Shown: positions 1 to 11,455 of the stretch, piece by piece
How positions within the stretch are numbered: position 1 is the first letter of the stretch
How the letters are laid out: each line of letters opens with the position of its first letter
Source: Siculibacillus lacustris
Lineage (GTDB): Bacteria; Pseudomonadota; Alphaproteobacteria; Rhizobiales; Ancalomicrobiaceae
Assembly (NCBI RefSeq): GCF_004328075.1
Contig: NZ_SJFN01000016.1
Span: 48,527-112,526 of the forward strand
DNA: 64,000 bases
Direction: 5' to 3'
Translations under genes and position numbers: made by a program
Notes under the pieces: generated by a model
Database searches by the model: none
What the model was told of the DNA's origin: nothing
What the model saw: only the letters and a program-made list of their open reading frames with translations

Positions 1-1176
1 CAGGGCTTCGACCAGTTGGTCGTCGTGATAGGGGGTCGGCGTGATGCGCAGCCGCTCGGTGCCGCGCGGCACCGTCGGATAGTTGATCGGCTGGATGTAG
101 ATGCCGTGCTTCTCGAGCAGCAGGTCGGAGGCCTGCTTGCACAGGTCGGGATCGGCGACCATCACCGGCACGATGTGGGTCTCGCTCGGCATCACCGGCA
201 GCCCGGCCGCCCCGAGGATCGCCTTGGTGCGCGCCGCCTGACGCTGCTGCGCCTCGCGCTCGCTCGACGACCGCTTGAGATGGCGGATCGACGCGGCGGC
301 GGCCGCGGCGATCGCCGGCGGCAGGGCGGTGGTGAAGATGAAGCCGGGGGCATGGCTGCGCACCGCATCGCAGATCGCTCTGCTCGCGGTGATGTAGCCG
401 CCGAGGGTGCCGAAGGCCTTGGCCAGTGTCCCTTCGATGATGTCGATGCGGTGCATCACCCCTTCGCGGTCGGCGATGCCGCCGCCGCGCGGGCCGTACA
501 TGCCGACCGCATGGACCTCGTCGATGTAGGTCAGCGCGCCGTGGCGCTCGGCCGCGTCGCAGATCGCCGCGATCGGCGCGACGTCGCCGTCCATCGAATA
601 GACCGACTCGAACACCACGAGCTTGGCCCGGTCGCCGGCCGCGGCGAGGAGCTCCTCGAGGTGCTCGACGTCGTTGTGACGGAAGATCTTCTTCTCGCAA
701 CCGGAATGGCGGATGCCTTCGATCATCGAGGCGTGGTTGAGCTCGTCCGACAGGATCAGGCAGTCGGGGATGAGCTTGGCGATGGTCGAGATCGCCGCCT
801 CGTTGGAGACGAAGCCCGAGGTGAAGACCAGCCCCGCCTCCTTGCCGTGCAGATCGGCGAGTTCGGCTTCCAGTTCGACCAGCGGATGGTTGGTGCCGGA
901 GATGTTGCGGGTGCCGCCGGCGCCGGCGCCCATGCCCGAGGCGGTCTCGATCATCGCGCCGAGCACGCTCTGGTGCTGGCCCATGCCGAGATAGTCGTTG
1001 GAGCACCACACCACGATCTCGCGGGCCTGATCGCCCTTGCGCCAGATCGCGTGGGGAAAGCGGCCGACGATCCGCTCCAGGTCGGCGAACACCCGGTAGC
1101 GCTTCTCGGCCTTGAGCTGGTCGATCGCCCCTTCGAAGATCGACTGGTAATCCGTGTGAGCCTTCGCCTGAATCAT
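1..1176 (-). CDS. hemA: 5-aminolevulinate synthase (3' end outside window)
   Basis: PLP enzyme that condenses glycine and succinyl-CoA to 5-aminolevulinate, the first step of heme and tetrapyrrole synthesis in Alphaproteobacteria (C4 pathway); cytosolic. The translation starts [19 protein letters not shown] and carries the family segments [28 protein letters not shown] and [14 protein letters not shown], whose lysine binds PLP. 392 codons are visible. The family is about 405 residues long, so only a short C-terminal tail is missing; the last visible residues read [10 protein letters not shown], as expected near the C-terminus. The ATG is preceded by a GAGGAC ribosome site. An FNR/FixK-like box lies about 190 bp upstream, which suggests oxygen control. 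It is divergent from the CheY-like gene. Confidence 0.95.
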   Translation of the reverse strand, partial: MIQAKAHTDYQSIFEGAIDQLKAEKRYRVFADLERIVGRFPHAIWRKGDQAREIVVWCSNDYLGMGQHQSVLGAMIETASGMGAGAGGTRNISGTNHPLVELEAELADLHGKEAGLVFTSGFVSNEAAISTIAKLIPDCLILSDELNHASMIEGIRHSGCEKKIFRHNDVEHLEELLAAAGDRAKLVVFESVYSMDGDVAPIAAICDAAERHGALTYIDEVHAVGMYGPRGGGIADREGVMHRIDIIEGTLAKAFGTLGGYITASRAICDAVRSHAPGFIFTTALPPAIAAAAAASIRHLKRSSSEREAQQRQAARTKAILGAAGLPVMPSETHIVPVMVADPDLCKQASDLLLEKHGIYIQPINYPTVPRGTERLRITPTPYHDDQLVEAL

Positions 1177-1337
1177 GTCCGTCCTCGAGCCGTTTCGATG
1201 TCCCGGCGGGCCGCGTTCGTCGGCTCCGGCTGCGGATCGTTGTCGATCGCCGCCGACTCCCTCCCCGACGAAGCTGTGGCATCCCGTTTGCCCGGCGGAC
1301 CGGGCGGGAAGGCTCACCCGAGCCTGCCGCATCTCGC

Positions 1338-1380
1338 ATCTTAGACTTACAGGAATTCGAACCACTTTGACCACGATCAA
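1338..1380 (-). promoter_or_regulatory. FNR/FixK-type box with candidate -10 for hemA
   Basis: Read on the + strand, TTGACCACGATCAA (1367-1380) fits the FNR/FixK consensus TTGA-N6-TCAA exactly. On the minus strand, TAAGAT (1343-1338) lies so that the box centre falls near -42, the class II activator position. That arrangement points to hemA, with a leader of about 155 nt. FNR/FixK control of hemA is known in other Alphaproteobacteria. The rest of the 340-bp divergent gap (1177-1515) shows no gene and no second clear promoter. The site match is seen directly; its function is inferred. Confidence 0.6.
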
Positions 1381-1515
1381 GGGGCGCGACTTTCGACACG
1401 TCGGGCTCGCGGGCGCTCACGAGGTCGGGAGCGGACGTGATCCCGCGAGAAGTCCTTCGCGACGCAACGGCTTCTTCACCTTTCGCCGTGAAAATCCGAT
1501 TGTGGAGGGCCACCC

Positions 1516-2019
1516 GTGAATCTCGACCTTGCATCCCTGACCTTCTTGGTCGTGGAAGACAGCGCCTACATGCGGACGATCCTGCGCACCATGCTGCAGG
1601 GTTTCGGCGCGCGCCGCATCGTCGAGGCCGAAGACGGGGCCTCGGGGCTGGAGGCGATGGACCGCGCCAACCCCGACATTCTGATCCTCGACTGGGTGAT
1701 GCCGATCCTCGACGGCGCCGACATGGTGCGGATGATCCGCAATCCCCAGAACCCCTTCGCCTATGTGCCGGTGATCATGGTCACCGCCCACACCGAGCGT
1801 TCGCGCATCCTCGAGGCGCGCAAGCTCGGTATCCACGAACTGCTGTGCAAGCCGATCTCGGCCAAGGCGCTGTTCCAGCGGGTCGCCAGCGTGATCCTCC
1901 ACCCGCGGGAATTCGTGAAGACCCCCAGCTACTTCGGCCCCGCGCCGCGGGCCATCCGCAATCGCCAGAAGATCTGGCAGGCCCATCCCGGCGGCCAGGG
2001 CAACGGCGCCGCCGCCTGA
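1516..2019 (+). CDS. Single-domain CheY-like response regulator
   Basis: A receiver domain without an output domain, 167 residues long; such proteins usually act by protein-protein contact in chemotaxis or phosphorelays. The acidic pocket is E14/D15, the phospho-acceptor is D59 in ILILDWVMP, the switch threonine is T90 and the conserved lysine is K112 (LCKP). About 45 residues follow the receiver core (SYFGPAPRAIRNRQKIWQ), a basic tail typical of an alphaproteobacterial CheY-like group. The start is GTG with GGAGGG 6-11 bases upstream. No histidine kinase is next to it, so its partner is unknown. cheZ lies 45 kb away in the same window. Confidence 0.88.
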   Translation: MNLDLASLTFLVVEDSAYMRTILRTMLQGFGARRIVEAEDGASGLEAMDRANPDILILDWVMPILDGADMVRMIRNPQNPFAYVPVIMVTAHTERSRILEARKLGIHELLCKPISAKALFQRVASVILHPREFVKTPSYFGPAPRAIRNRQKIWQAHPGGQGNGAAA

Positions 2020-2113
2020 TCGCGCGGTCTTGCCGCCGCCGCATTCGCCGGCTAGCGCCGGGCCCTCGGCCGCCGCCCGGCGGCTCCCACCTCCGGCTCG
2101 ATCGAGGACCGAC

Positions 2114-3460
2114 ATGGCGACCCTTCGCCCCGGCGGCGCTGCCGCCCTCTTCCTGCGGCGGGTCGGCACGGTATCCGGTTTCACCATGCTGTCGCGGGTC
2201 ACCGGCTTTCTCCGCGACGTGGTGCTGGCCTGGGTGATCGGCGCCGGGCCGATCGCCGACGCCTTCTTCATCGCCCTGCGCATCCCGAATCACTTCCGCG
2301 CCCTGTTCGCCGAAGGCGCCTTCAACGCCGCCTTCGTGCCGACCTATGCCGGCACCCTGGAGCGCGAGGGCGAGGCGCGGGCGTTGGCCTTCGCCGGCCG
2401 GGTGCTCGGCGCCCTGATCGCCGTGCAGGTGGTGATCCTGATCGCCGCCGAGATCTGGGCGCGCGGCCTGCTCGGTCTGATCACCCCCGGCTTCGAGGGC
2501 GATCCGGTGCTCGGCGACCTCACCACCTCGCTGACCCGCATCACCTTCCCCTATCTCCTGTGCGTCACCGTGGTCACCGTCTACGGCGCCGTGCTCAACG
2601 CCCATCACCGCTATGCCGCCGCCGCCGGCGCGCCGGTGCTGTTCAACATCGCCATCGTCGCCTGCGTCGCGCTGACCCTGCTCGCCCCGGCCGGTCACCC
2701 GTGGTTCGCCCCCCACGGCGCGGCGATCGGCGTGGCGCTCGCCGGCGTCACCGAACTGGCGCTGCTGGTCTGGGCGATGCGGCCGGCGGGCCTGGTCCTG
2801 GTGCCGCTGCGGCCTGCGCTGTCCGGCGAGGTCACGACTTTTCTGAAGCGCCTCGGGCCGGCGACCATCGGCTCGGGCGCCGCCCAGATCGCCATGTTCG
2901 TCGACACCATCCTCGCAGCCGCCCTGCCCAAGGGGGCGGTCTCGGGGATGTACTACGCCGATCGGCTCTACCAGTTGCCGATCGGGGTGATCGCCATCGC
3001 CGTCGGCACGGTGCTGCTGCCGGAACTGTCGCGGCGTTTCGCCGCCGGCGACGACGTCGGCGCCCGCCGCGCCCAGCGCCGCGCCATCCTGTGGTCGATC
3101 GTCCTCACCGCGCCCTTCGTCGTCGCCTTCCTGGCGATCCCCGACCTGCTGGTGCGCCTCGCCTTCGCCCGCGGTGCCTTCGATCAGGTGGCGGTGGCCC
3201 GCGCCGCGGTCACCCTCCAGGCCTATGCCGTCGGACTGATGGCGATCGTCCTGATGCGCTCGGTGGTGCCGGGCTTTCATGCCCGCGGCGACACCCGCAC
3301 GCCGATGTGGATCGCCTTCGTCGGCATCGGCGTCAACGTCGTGCTGAAGTTCATCCTCTCCGACACCTACGACGTCGCCGGCCTCGCCTTCGCCACTTCG
3401 ATCGGCGCCTGGGTCAATCTGGTGCTGCTGATGATCGTCGATCGCCTCAGGGCGCGATGA
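2114..3460 (+). CDS. murJ: MurJ/MviN lipid II flippase, C-terminally short
   Basis: An inner-membrane lipid II flippase of the MOP superfamily that moves the peptidoglycan precursor to the periplasm. The N-terminal block SGFTMLSRVTGFLRDVVLAW, the segment AFFIALRIPNHFRALFAEGA and the repeated pairs of hydrophobic helices are diagnostic. The start ATG has a GAGGA site upstream; the frame is open further upstream, but that part is low-complexity Pro/Ala/Arg. At 448 residues it is about 60-70 short of the usual 510-530. It stops right after the twelfth helix (GAWVNLVLLMIVDRLRAR), so helices 13-14 are absent. Neither other forward frame downstream encodes them. It may be a functional short form, a paralogue or a decaying copy. 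Confidence 0.88.
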   Translation: MATLRPGGAAALFLRRVGTVSGFTMLSRVTGFLRDVVLAWVIGAGPIADAFFIALRIPNHFRALFAEGAFNAAFVPTYAGTLEREGEARALAFAGRVLGALIAVQVVILIAAEIWARGLLGLITPGFEGDPVLGDLTTSLTRITFPYLLCVTVVTVYGAVLNAHHRYAAAAGAPVLFNIAIVACVALTLLAPAGHPWFAPHGAAIGVALAGVTELALLVWAMRPAGLVLVPLRPALSGEVTTFLKRLGPATIGSGAAQIAMFVDTILAAALPKGAVSGMYYADRLYQLPIGVIAIAVGTVLLPELSRRFAAGDDVGARRAQRRAILWSIVLTAPFVVAFLAIPDLLVRLAFARGAFDQVAVARAAVTLQAYAVGLMAIVLMRSVVPGFHARGDTRTPMWIAFVGIGVNVVLKFILSDTYDVAGLAFATSIGAWVNLVLLMIVDRLRAR

Positions 3461-3556
3461 ATCGTTGCATTCGCGGCGCCGTCGCGGTCAACTCTTGGAC
3501 GACCGTCACGGAACCCGGGTCGCCCACCGCCCCGTCCGTCCCGGGGGAGGTGCGCC

Positions 3557-4489
3557 ATGCGCGGCGACGCGTCGATCCTGTCGACGGCATTCCGGTATTT
3601 TCTCGCGGTCGCCGAGGTCGGCTCGATCCGCGCCGCCGCCCGTGACCTCAACATCGTCTCCTCCGCCGTCAATCGCCAGATCCTGCTGCTCGAAGAGCAG
3701 CTCGGCATCCGCCTGTTCGACCGGGTCGGGCGCGGCCTCCGCCTGTCGGAGGCCGGCACCCTGCTCGCCCGCCGGGTCCGCGACACCCTGGTGCGCTACG
3801 AGGACGTGATCGCCGAACTCGACACCCTGCGCGGTCTGCGCCGGGGCCGGGTGCGGATCGCCACCGTCGAGAGCATGGCGGTCGAGCGCGTGCCGGACCT
3901 GCTCGCCGCCTTCTGGGGCCGTTACGGCGGCATCGAAGTGGCCCTGGTGCGCACCACCGCCGAGGAGGTCAATCGCCTGGTCGAGGACGGCCGCGCCGAT
4001 CTCGGCTTCACCTTCTCCACCGGCTCCTTGGACTCTCTGCGGGTGATCCATCGCGAGATCCACGCGCTCGGCGTCGTCCTCGCCGCCGACCACCCGCTCG
4101 CCGATCGGCCGTCGCTGACCCTCGCCGATCTCGCCGAAGAGCTGCTGGTGGTGCCGGCCCGCGGCCTGTCGCTGCGCGCCGCGCTCGAACCGGCCCTCGC
4201 CCGGCTGAAGCGCCCGCCGCTGCTGCGCGCCGAATGCGATTCGCTGCGGCTGATGTCGGCGCTGGTCGCCCGCACCCGCTCGGTCGGGTTTCTCACCGCG
4301 GTCGGCATCGAGAGCGAGCGGCGCCGTGGCGAGATCGCCTGGGTGCCGCTCGGCGATCCCGACGTACTGCCCGACCGCCTCGCGGTGGTGGTGCGCGCCG
4401 GGATCGTGCCGAGTCTGGCGCTGGCGGCGCTGATCGACTTCATCGAAGAGGCCTGGGGGGATCGCAATGTCGCGGACTCTGGCGCGTGA
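3557..4489 (+). CDS. LysR-family regulator at the head of the purine cluster
   Basis: A DNA-binding transcription factor with an N-terminal winged helix-turn-helix (residues ~8-67, including SIRAAARDLNIVSSAVNRQI) and a periplasmic-binding-like effector domain (~95-295). Its 310 residues are the normal length. The ATG follows GGGGAGG. It is co-directional with uraH and the xdh genes, 168 bp upstream, so it is a likely local regulator responding to a purine intermediate. The effector is inferred from context only. The gap to uraH contains CAAA-N6-TTTG within TTGCAAATCAGGGTTTG (4573-4589), a weak operator candidate. Confidence 0.87.
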   Translation: MRGDASILSTAFRYFLAVAEVGSIRAAARDLNIVSSAVNRQILLLEEQLGIRLFDRVGRGLRLSEAGTLLARRVRDTLVRYEDVIAELDTLRGLRRGRVRIATVESMAVERVPDLLAAFWGRYGGIEVALVRTTAEEVNRLVEDGRADLGFTFSTGSLDSLRVIHREIHALGVVLAADHPLADRPSLTLADLAEELLVVPARGLSLRAALEPALARLKRPPLLRAECDSLRLMSALVARTRSVGFLTAVGIESERRRGEIAWVPLGDPDVLPDRLAVVVRAGIVPSLALAALIDFIEEAWGDRNVADSGA

Positions 4490-4657
4490 ACGGGCAACCG
4501 CTGCTCGAGATGCAGCTCTTCGCTCCGATCGATGCTTTTCGGTGAGCGGTTCGTTCGAAAATCTCCGCTGTTGCAAATCAGGGTTTGTGCTCATCTTGTC
4601 GGGATCGGCTCGACGGAAGCGAATGCGGACCGCGTCGTCGTCCGACGAGGGGGGATC

Positions 4658-5014
4658 ATGGGAAGACTGACCACGCACGTCCTCGACACGTCGACCGGCC
4701 GCCCGGCGGCGGACGTGGAGGTTCGACTGTGGTCGATCGCCCCGACCGGCGAGCGGCGGCATCTCGCGACCCGCCACACCAATGCCGACGGCCGCATCGA
4801 CGGCGCCCTGCTGGAGGGCGACGCCCTGGTCGCCGGCACCTACGAACTGGTCTTCGCCGCCGGCGCCTATTTCTTCCTGAACGGCGTCGATCTGCCCGAT
4901 CCGGCCTTCCTCGACGAGATCCCCTTGCGCTTCGGCATCGCCGATCCGAACCTCCACTATCACGTGCCCCTGCTGGTTTCGCCCTGGGCCTATTCCACCT
5001 ATCGCGGGAGCTGA
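4658..5014 (+). CDS. uraH: 5-hydroxyisourate hydrolase
   Basis: Transthyretin-related enzyme that hydrolyses 5-hydroxyisourate, the product of urate oxidation, to OHCU. The N-terminal signature RLTTHVLDTSTGRPA with its active-site histidine, HYHVPLLVSPWAYSTYRGS at the end and the C-terminal YRGS tetrapeptide are diagnostic of this family as opposed to true transthyretin. The 118-residue product is full length. The ATG is chosen because AGGGGGG lies just upstream; the frame is open to 4532, but that part is not conserved in character. One base separates its stop from the xdhA start. It works between PuuD and UraD, both encoded downstream. Confidence 0.94.
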   Translation: MGRLTTHVLDTSTGRPAADVEVRLWSIAPTGERRHLATRHTNADGRIDGALLEGDALVAGTYELVFAAGAYFFLNGVDLPDPAFLDEIPLRFGIADPNLHYHVPLLVSPWAYSTYRGS

Positions 5015-5015
5015 C

Positions 5016-6498
<1,483 letters not shown>

Positions 6499-6515
<17 letters not shown>

Positions 6516-8853
6516 GTTCCCCCCCGTCGCCGCGCCGCGCAGCGCCGTCGGCGCCCCGCTGCCCCACGATTCGGCGGCGCGCCACGTCGCCGGCGCCGCC
6601 GCCTACATCGACGACCTCGACGAGCCGGCCGGCACCCTCCACGTCGCCCCCGGCTGGTGCCGCGAGGTGACCCGCGGCCGCCTGCTGAAGGTCGATCTCG
6701 ACGCGGTGCGCGCCCATCCCGGCGTGGTCGCGGTGCTGACCGCCGCCGACGTTCCCGCGGTCAACGACTGTTCGCCGTCGATCGGCGGCGATCCGGTGTT
6801 CGCCGAATCCGAGATCCAGTTCTGGGGTCAGGTGGTCTTCGCGGTGGTCGCCACCAGCCGGGCCAGCGCGCGCGCCGCCGCCCGCCTCGCGGTCTTCGAG
6901 GTCGAGGCGGAGAAGCCGGCGATCACCGTGTTCGACGCCCTCGATCGCGGCAGCGACGTGCTGCCGCCCTACGAATTCCGCAAGGGCGACGCGGGCGCGG
7001 CGATCGCCGCCGCGCCGTGCCGCTTCGCCGACGGCCTGGCGATCGGCGGCCAGGAACATTTCTATCTCGAGGGCCAGATCGCCTTCGCCCATCCCCGCGA
7101 GGGCGACGAGATCCTGGTCCTGTCGTCGACCCAGCATCCGACCGAGATCCAGCACGTCGTCGCCCGCGTCCTCGGCCTGTCCGATGCGGCGATCGTCTGC
7201 GAATGCCGGCGCATGGGCGGCGGTTTCGGCGGCAAGGAATCCCAGGCGACCCAATGGGCGGTGATCGCCGCGCTGGCCGCCCGGATCACCGGCCGGTCGG
7301 TCAAACTCCGCCTCGACCGCGACGACGACATGGTGATGACCGGCAAACGCCACGACTTCCGGGTCGACTGGCGGGTCGGCACCGACGAGACCGGCCGCAT
7401 CCTCGGCGTCGACGTCGATTTCCTCGCCCGCTGCGGCGCCTCCGCCGACCTCAGCCAGGGCGTGGTCGACCGCACCATGTTCCACGCCGACAACGCCTAC
7501 GACTATCCCGCCGCCCGCATCGCTACCCGGCGCCTGCTCACCGACACCGTCTCGGCCACCGCCTTCCGCGGCTTCGGCGGCCCCCAGGGCATGCTGTTCG
7601 CCGAGCGCATGATCGACGCCGTGGCGCTGCGCCTCGGCCGCGATCCCCTCGACGTGCGCAAGGCCAATTTCTACCCGTCGGTCGACGCCGCGAATCACGG
7701 CGTCACGCCCTACGGTCAGGTGGTCGACGACTGCGTGCTGCCCGATCTGGTCGCCGCCCTCGAGCAGTCCTCGGACTACCGCGCCCGGGTCGCGGCGATC
7801 GACGCCTTCAATGCATCGAGCCCGATCCTGCGCCGCGGCATCGCTCTGACCCCGATCAAGTTCGGCATCTCCTTCACCTTGACCCACCTCAACCAGGCCG
7901 GCGCCCTGGTCAACGTCTATTCCGACGGCTCGGTGACCGTGAACCACGGCGGCACCGAGATGGGCCAAGGGCTCTACGTCAAGGTGGCGCAGGTCGTCGC
8001 CGAGGTCTTCGCGATCCCCGTCGCCCAGGTCCGCATCACCGCCACCACGACAGGCAAGGTGCCCAACACCGCCCCGACCGCCGCCTCCTCCGGCTCCGAC
8101 CTCAACGGCATGGCCGCCCAGATCGCCGCCGAGGAGATCCGCGATCGCATGGCCGTGGTGGTCGCCCACCTGCTCGGCGGCGAGCCGCGGGCGGTGACCT
8201 TCGCGGGCGGTCGCGCGCGGCTGGGCGACCGCGACCTGTCCTTCGCCGACGTCGCGCGCCAGTGCACCCTCGCCCGGGTGTCGCTGTCGGCGACCGGCTT
8301 CTATTCCACCCCCGACATCACCTGGGACCGGGCCGAGGCCCACGGCCGGCCATTCTATTACTACGCCTACGGCGCCGCCTGTTCGGAGGTGGTGATCGAC
8401 ACCCTGACCGGCGAGATGCGGGTGCTCCGCGTCGACATCCTCCACGACGTCGGCCGCTCGCTCAATCCGGCGATCGATCTCGGCCAGATCGAAGGCGGCT
8501 TCGTCCAGGGCCTCGGTTGGCTGACCACCGAGGAACTGGTGTGGGATTCCCGCGGCCGCCTGCGCACCCATGCGCCGTCGACCTACAAGATCCCCACCGC
8601 CTTCGACGTGCCGGCCGACTTCCGGGTGGCGCTGTGGGAGGACGGCGGCAACCGCGTCGCCAGCGTCCACCGCTCCAAGGCGGTCGGCGAACCGCCGGTG
8701 ATGCTGGCGATCTCGGTCCATTCGGCGATCCTGCGGGCGATCGCCTCGCTCGCCCCCGGGGTGGTGCCGCCGCTCGAAGCCCCCGCGACGCCCGAGGCGA
8801 TCCTCGCGGCGGTGCGTGCCGTCAAGCATCCGGTCGAAGGGGCCCCGGCGTGA
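6499..8853 (+). CDS. xdhB: Xanthine dehydrogenase molybdopterin subunit
   Basis: Binds the molybdenum cofactor and the purine. It contains MGGGFGGKE near residue 238, AFRGFGGPQG near 354 and KAVGEPPVML near 727, whose Glu corresponds to the catalytic base of bacterial XDH. The 784-residue length is normal. The start is placed at the ATG with GAGGAGG six bases upstream; it overlaps xdhA by 17 bases. The stop overlaps the GTG start of xdhC by 4 bases. Together with xdhA it forms the heterodimeric type seen in Rhodobacter capsulatus. Confidence 0.96.
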
Positions 8854-9839
8854 TCGGCGCCTGGGGCCGCCTCGCCGCCGAACTCGCTGCCTCGGGCCGC
8901 CTCGCCCGCATCGCCGTCGCCGCCGTCGCCGGCTCGGCGCCGCGCGAGGTCGGCGCGGCGATGCTGCTGCGCCCCGACGGCGGCTTCACCGGCACCATCG
9001 GCGGCGGCGCCTTCGAATGGCGCGCCCTGGCGATCGCCGGGGCGGCGCTGGCCGAAGGCCGGCCGCGGGTGATCGTCCAGGATCTGGTGCTCGGCCCCGA
9101 CCTCGGCCAATGCTGCGGCGGGCGCGTCACCGTGCTGATCGAGATCTTCGACGCCGCCGCCCTCGACGAGGCTCGCGCCCTGGCCGTGACCGAAAGCCGC
9201 GGTCCCTTCCTGGCGGTGGGCCGCCGCGACGGCGACCGCATCCGCCGCGTCGCGGTCCCCGACGACGATCGTGCGGTGGGGCTCACCGGCGACGATCTGG
9301 TCGAACGCTTCGGCGATTCGCGCCGTCCGGTGCTGGTGTTCGGCGCCGGCCACGTCGGCCGCGCCCTGATTCTGGCGCTGGCGCCCTTGCCCTTCCGGGT
9401 CCGCTGGGTCGACGGCCGACCCGAGGCCTTTCCCGGCGCGGTGCCCGGCAACGCCACCCCGATCGCCGCGGCCGACCCGGTCGCCGAGATGATCGCCGCG
9501 CCGCCCGGCAGCCTCGCGGTGATCCTCACCCACGATCACGCCCTCGATCTGGCGCTGGTCGACGCCGGCCTGCGCCGCGCCGATCTGCCCTACCTCGGCT
9601 GTATCGGGTCGCGCTCGAAGCGTGCGCGTTTTTCGAGCAGACTGCTGCAAATCGGGCATTCGTCGGAATCGATCCGGCGTATGGTCTGCCCGATCGGCGT
9701 CGCGGGAGTGGATTCCAAGGCGCCGGCGGTCATCGCCGCGTCGGTCGCCGTGGAACTGCTGATCGCCGACCGAGTGGCACGGAACACGCTAGGCGCGGCG
9801 CGCGAAGTCGTCCGCGCCGGGCGAGAGGAGTGCGTATGA
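8850..9839 (+). CDS. xdhC: XdhC cofactor-insertion chaperone
   Basis: XdhC proteins bind sulfurated molybdenum cofactor and deliver it to XdhB; they are not part of the mature enzyme. The N-terminal half holds AGSAPREVGAAMLL and GTIGGGAFEW plus a cysteine-bearing segment (LGQCCGG). The C-terminal half has a Rossmann-like site (PVLVFGAGHVGRALIL) and the family block YLGCIGSRSKRARF. 329 residues. The GTG start overlaps the xdhB stop (GTGA), and its own stop overlaps the next ATG (ATGA), which points to a single translationally coupled operon. Confidence 0.92.
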   Translation: MIGAWGRLAAELAASGRLARIAVAAVAGSAPREVGAAMLLRPDGGFTGTIGGGAFEWRALAIAGAALAEGRPRVIVQDLVLGPDLGQCCGGRVTVLIEIFDAAALDEARALAVTESRGPFLAVGRRDGDRIRRVAVPDDDRAVGLTGDDLVERFGDSRRPVLVFGAGHVGRALILALAPLPFRVRWVDGRPEAFPGAVPGNATPIAAADPVAEMIAAPPGSLAVILTHDHALDLALVDAGLRRADLPYLGCIGSRSKRARFSSRLLQIGHSSESIRRMVCPIGVAGVDSKAPAVIAASVAVELLIADRVARNTLGAAREVVRAGREECV

Positions 9840-11455
9840 ACGTGAGCCAGCCGTCGCCGCAGGGCACCGGAGAGACCGGCGCGACGAGCGAATTCCTCGT
9901 CGAGGCCCGCGGCATCGTCAAACGCTTCGGCGACTTCACCGCCAACGACCATGTCGATCTGGCGATTCGCCCCGGCGAGATCCACGCGCTGCTCGGCGAG
10001 AACGGGGCCGGCAAGTCGACCCTGGTCAAGATGATCTACGGCTCGCTGCAGCCGACCGAAGGCCGCTTCTTCTGGCACGGCGAACCGGTCACCATCGCCG
10101 ACCCCGGCACCGCCCGCCGCCTCGGCATCGGCATGGTGTTCCAGCATTTCTCGCTGTTCGAGGCGCTCAGCGTCACCGAGAACATCGCCCTGGCGCTGAC
10201 CGGCGACCACGACATGAAGGCGCTCGGCGAGCGCATCGCCCGGGTGTCGCGCGACTACGGCCTGCCGCTCGAACCGCGCGCCACCGTCGCCGATCTGTCG
10301 GTCGGCGAGCGCCAGCGCATCGAGATCGTCCGCTGTCTGCTCCAGGAGCCGCGCCTGCTGATCATGGACGAGCCGACCGCCGTCCTCACCCCTCAGGAAG
10401 CCGACCAGCTGTTCCTGACGCTCGAGCGCCTCGCCTCCGAAGGTTGCGCCGTCCTCTACATCTCGCATCGCCTGGAGGAGGTGAAGCGCCTCTGCCACGC
10501 CTCGACCATCCTGCGCCACGGCAAGGTGGTCGCCCGCGTCGACCCGAGCCTCGAGACCGCGGCGAGCCTGGCCCGCCTGATGGTCGGCGCCGAGATCCAT
10601 TCGATCCGGCCGAAACAGCCGCGCACCGGCGGGCCGACCCGGCTCTACTGCGACAATCTCGACCTCGCCGCCAACGGCCCCTTCGCGGTGGCGCTCGCCG
10701 CCGTGACCCTGGAGGTGCGGGCCGGCGAGATCCTGGCGATCGCCGGGGTCGCCGGCAACGGCCAGTCGGAACTGTTCGACGCCCTGTCGGGCGAGCGCCG
10801 CGTCGATCGCCCCGGCGCGGTGGTGATCGAAGGCACGCCCTGCGGCCATCTCGGCGTCACCGCCCGCCGGGCGCTCGGCGCCGCCTTCGTGCCCGAAGAG
10901 CGCCTCGGCCACGGCGCGGTGCCGGCCTTCCGCCTGTCGGAGAACGTCATCCTGACCCGCGACACGCTGGTCTCCGACGCCATGCGCCGCATCGCCGGCT
11001 TCCTCGACTTCCGCCGGGCCGGCAAGACCGCCGCCCGCGTCGCCCAGACCTTCGACGTGCGCAAGGGCAAGCCCGATCCGGAGGCCCGCTCGCTGTCCGG
11101 CGGCAACCTGCAGAAATTCGTGGTCGGCCGCGAGCTCGACCGCAAGCCGCTGGTGCTGGTGGTCAACCAGCCGACCTGGGGCGTCGACGCCGGCGCCGCC
11201 GCGCTGATCCGTCAGGCGCTGGTCGATCTCGCCGGCGAAGGTGCCGGCGTCCTGATGATCAGCCAGGACCTCGACGAGATCTTCGAGATCGCCCACCGCA
11301 TCGCGGTGATCTCGCGCGGCCATCTGTCGCCCGGCTACGACGCCCATGTCATGTCGCTGGAGAAGATCGGCCTGCTGATGGGCGGTGCCCATGGCGGCCC
11401 GGCCCATGTCGACGAAGCCGTGAAACTCAGGGAGCACGACGGCCATGCGCCTTGA
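9836..11455 (+). CDS. Nucleoside-type ABC transporter, double ATPase subunit
   Basis: Energises uptake by a BMP-family (purine nucleoside) ABC importer. Two ABC domains lie in tandem, as in YufO and sugar-type ATPases. The first has Walker A GENGAGKST near residue 55 and signature LSVGERQRIEIV near 154. The second has a degenerate Walker A (AGVAGNGQSE) and signature LSGGNLQKFVVGREL near 420. 539 residues. It is coupled by 4-nt overlap to xdhC, and the permease gene follows with an 11-nt overlap. Being inside the xdh operon implies that the cargo is a purine nucleoside or base; the exact substrate is not visible. Confidence 0.92.
   Translation: MNVSQPSPQGTGETGATSEFLVEARGIVKRFGDFTANDHVDLAIRPGEIHALLGENGAGKSTLVKMIYGSLQPTEGRFFWHGEPVTIADPGTARRLGIGMVFQHFSLFEALSVTENIALALTGDHDMKALGERIARVSRDYGLPLEPRATVADLSVGERQRIEIVRCLLQEPRLLIMDEPTAVLTPQEADQLFLTLERLASEGCAVLYISHRLEEVKRLCHASTILRHGKVVARVDPSLETAASLARLMVGAEIHSIRPKQPRTGGPTRLYCDNLDLAANGPFAVALAAVTLEVRAGEILAIAGVAGNGQSELFDALSGERRVDRPGAVVIEGTPCGHLGVTARRALGAAFVPEERLGHGAVPAFRLSENVILTRDTLVSDAMRRIAGFLDFRRAGKTAARVAQTFDVRKGKPDPEARSLSGGNLQKFVVGRELDRKPLVLVVNQPTWGVDAGAAALIRQALVDLAGEGAGVLMISQDLDEIFEIAHRIAVISRGHLSPGYDAHVMSLEKIGLLMGGAHGGPAHVDEAVKLREHDGHAP

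Noticed and set aside
1349..1362. T-arm-like GGTTCGAATTCC on the minus strand, suggesting a tRNA
   Set aside because: No matching acceptor stem, D-arm, anticodon arm or CCA end around it.
6657..8849. A long open + frame overlapping xdhB, upstream of and in frame with xdhC
   Set aside because: Arg/Pro-rich shadow of xdhB; xdhC starts at the GTG that overlaps the xdhB stop.
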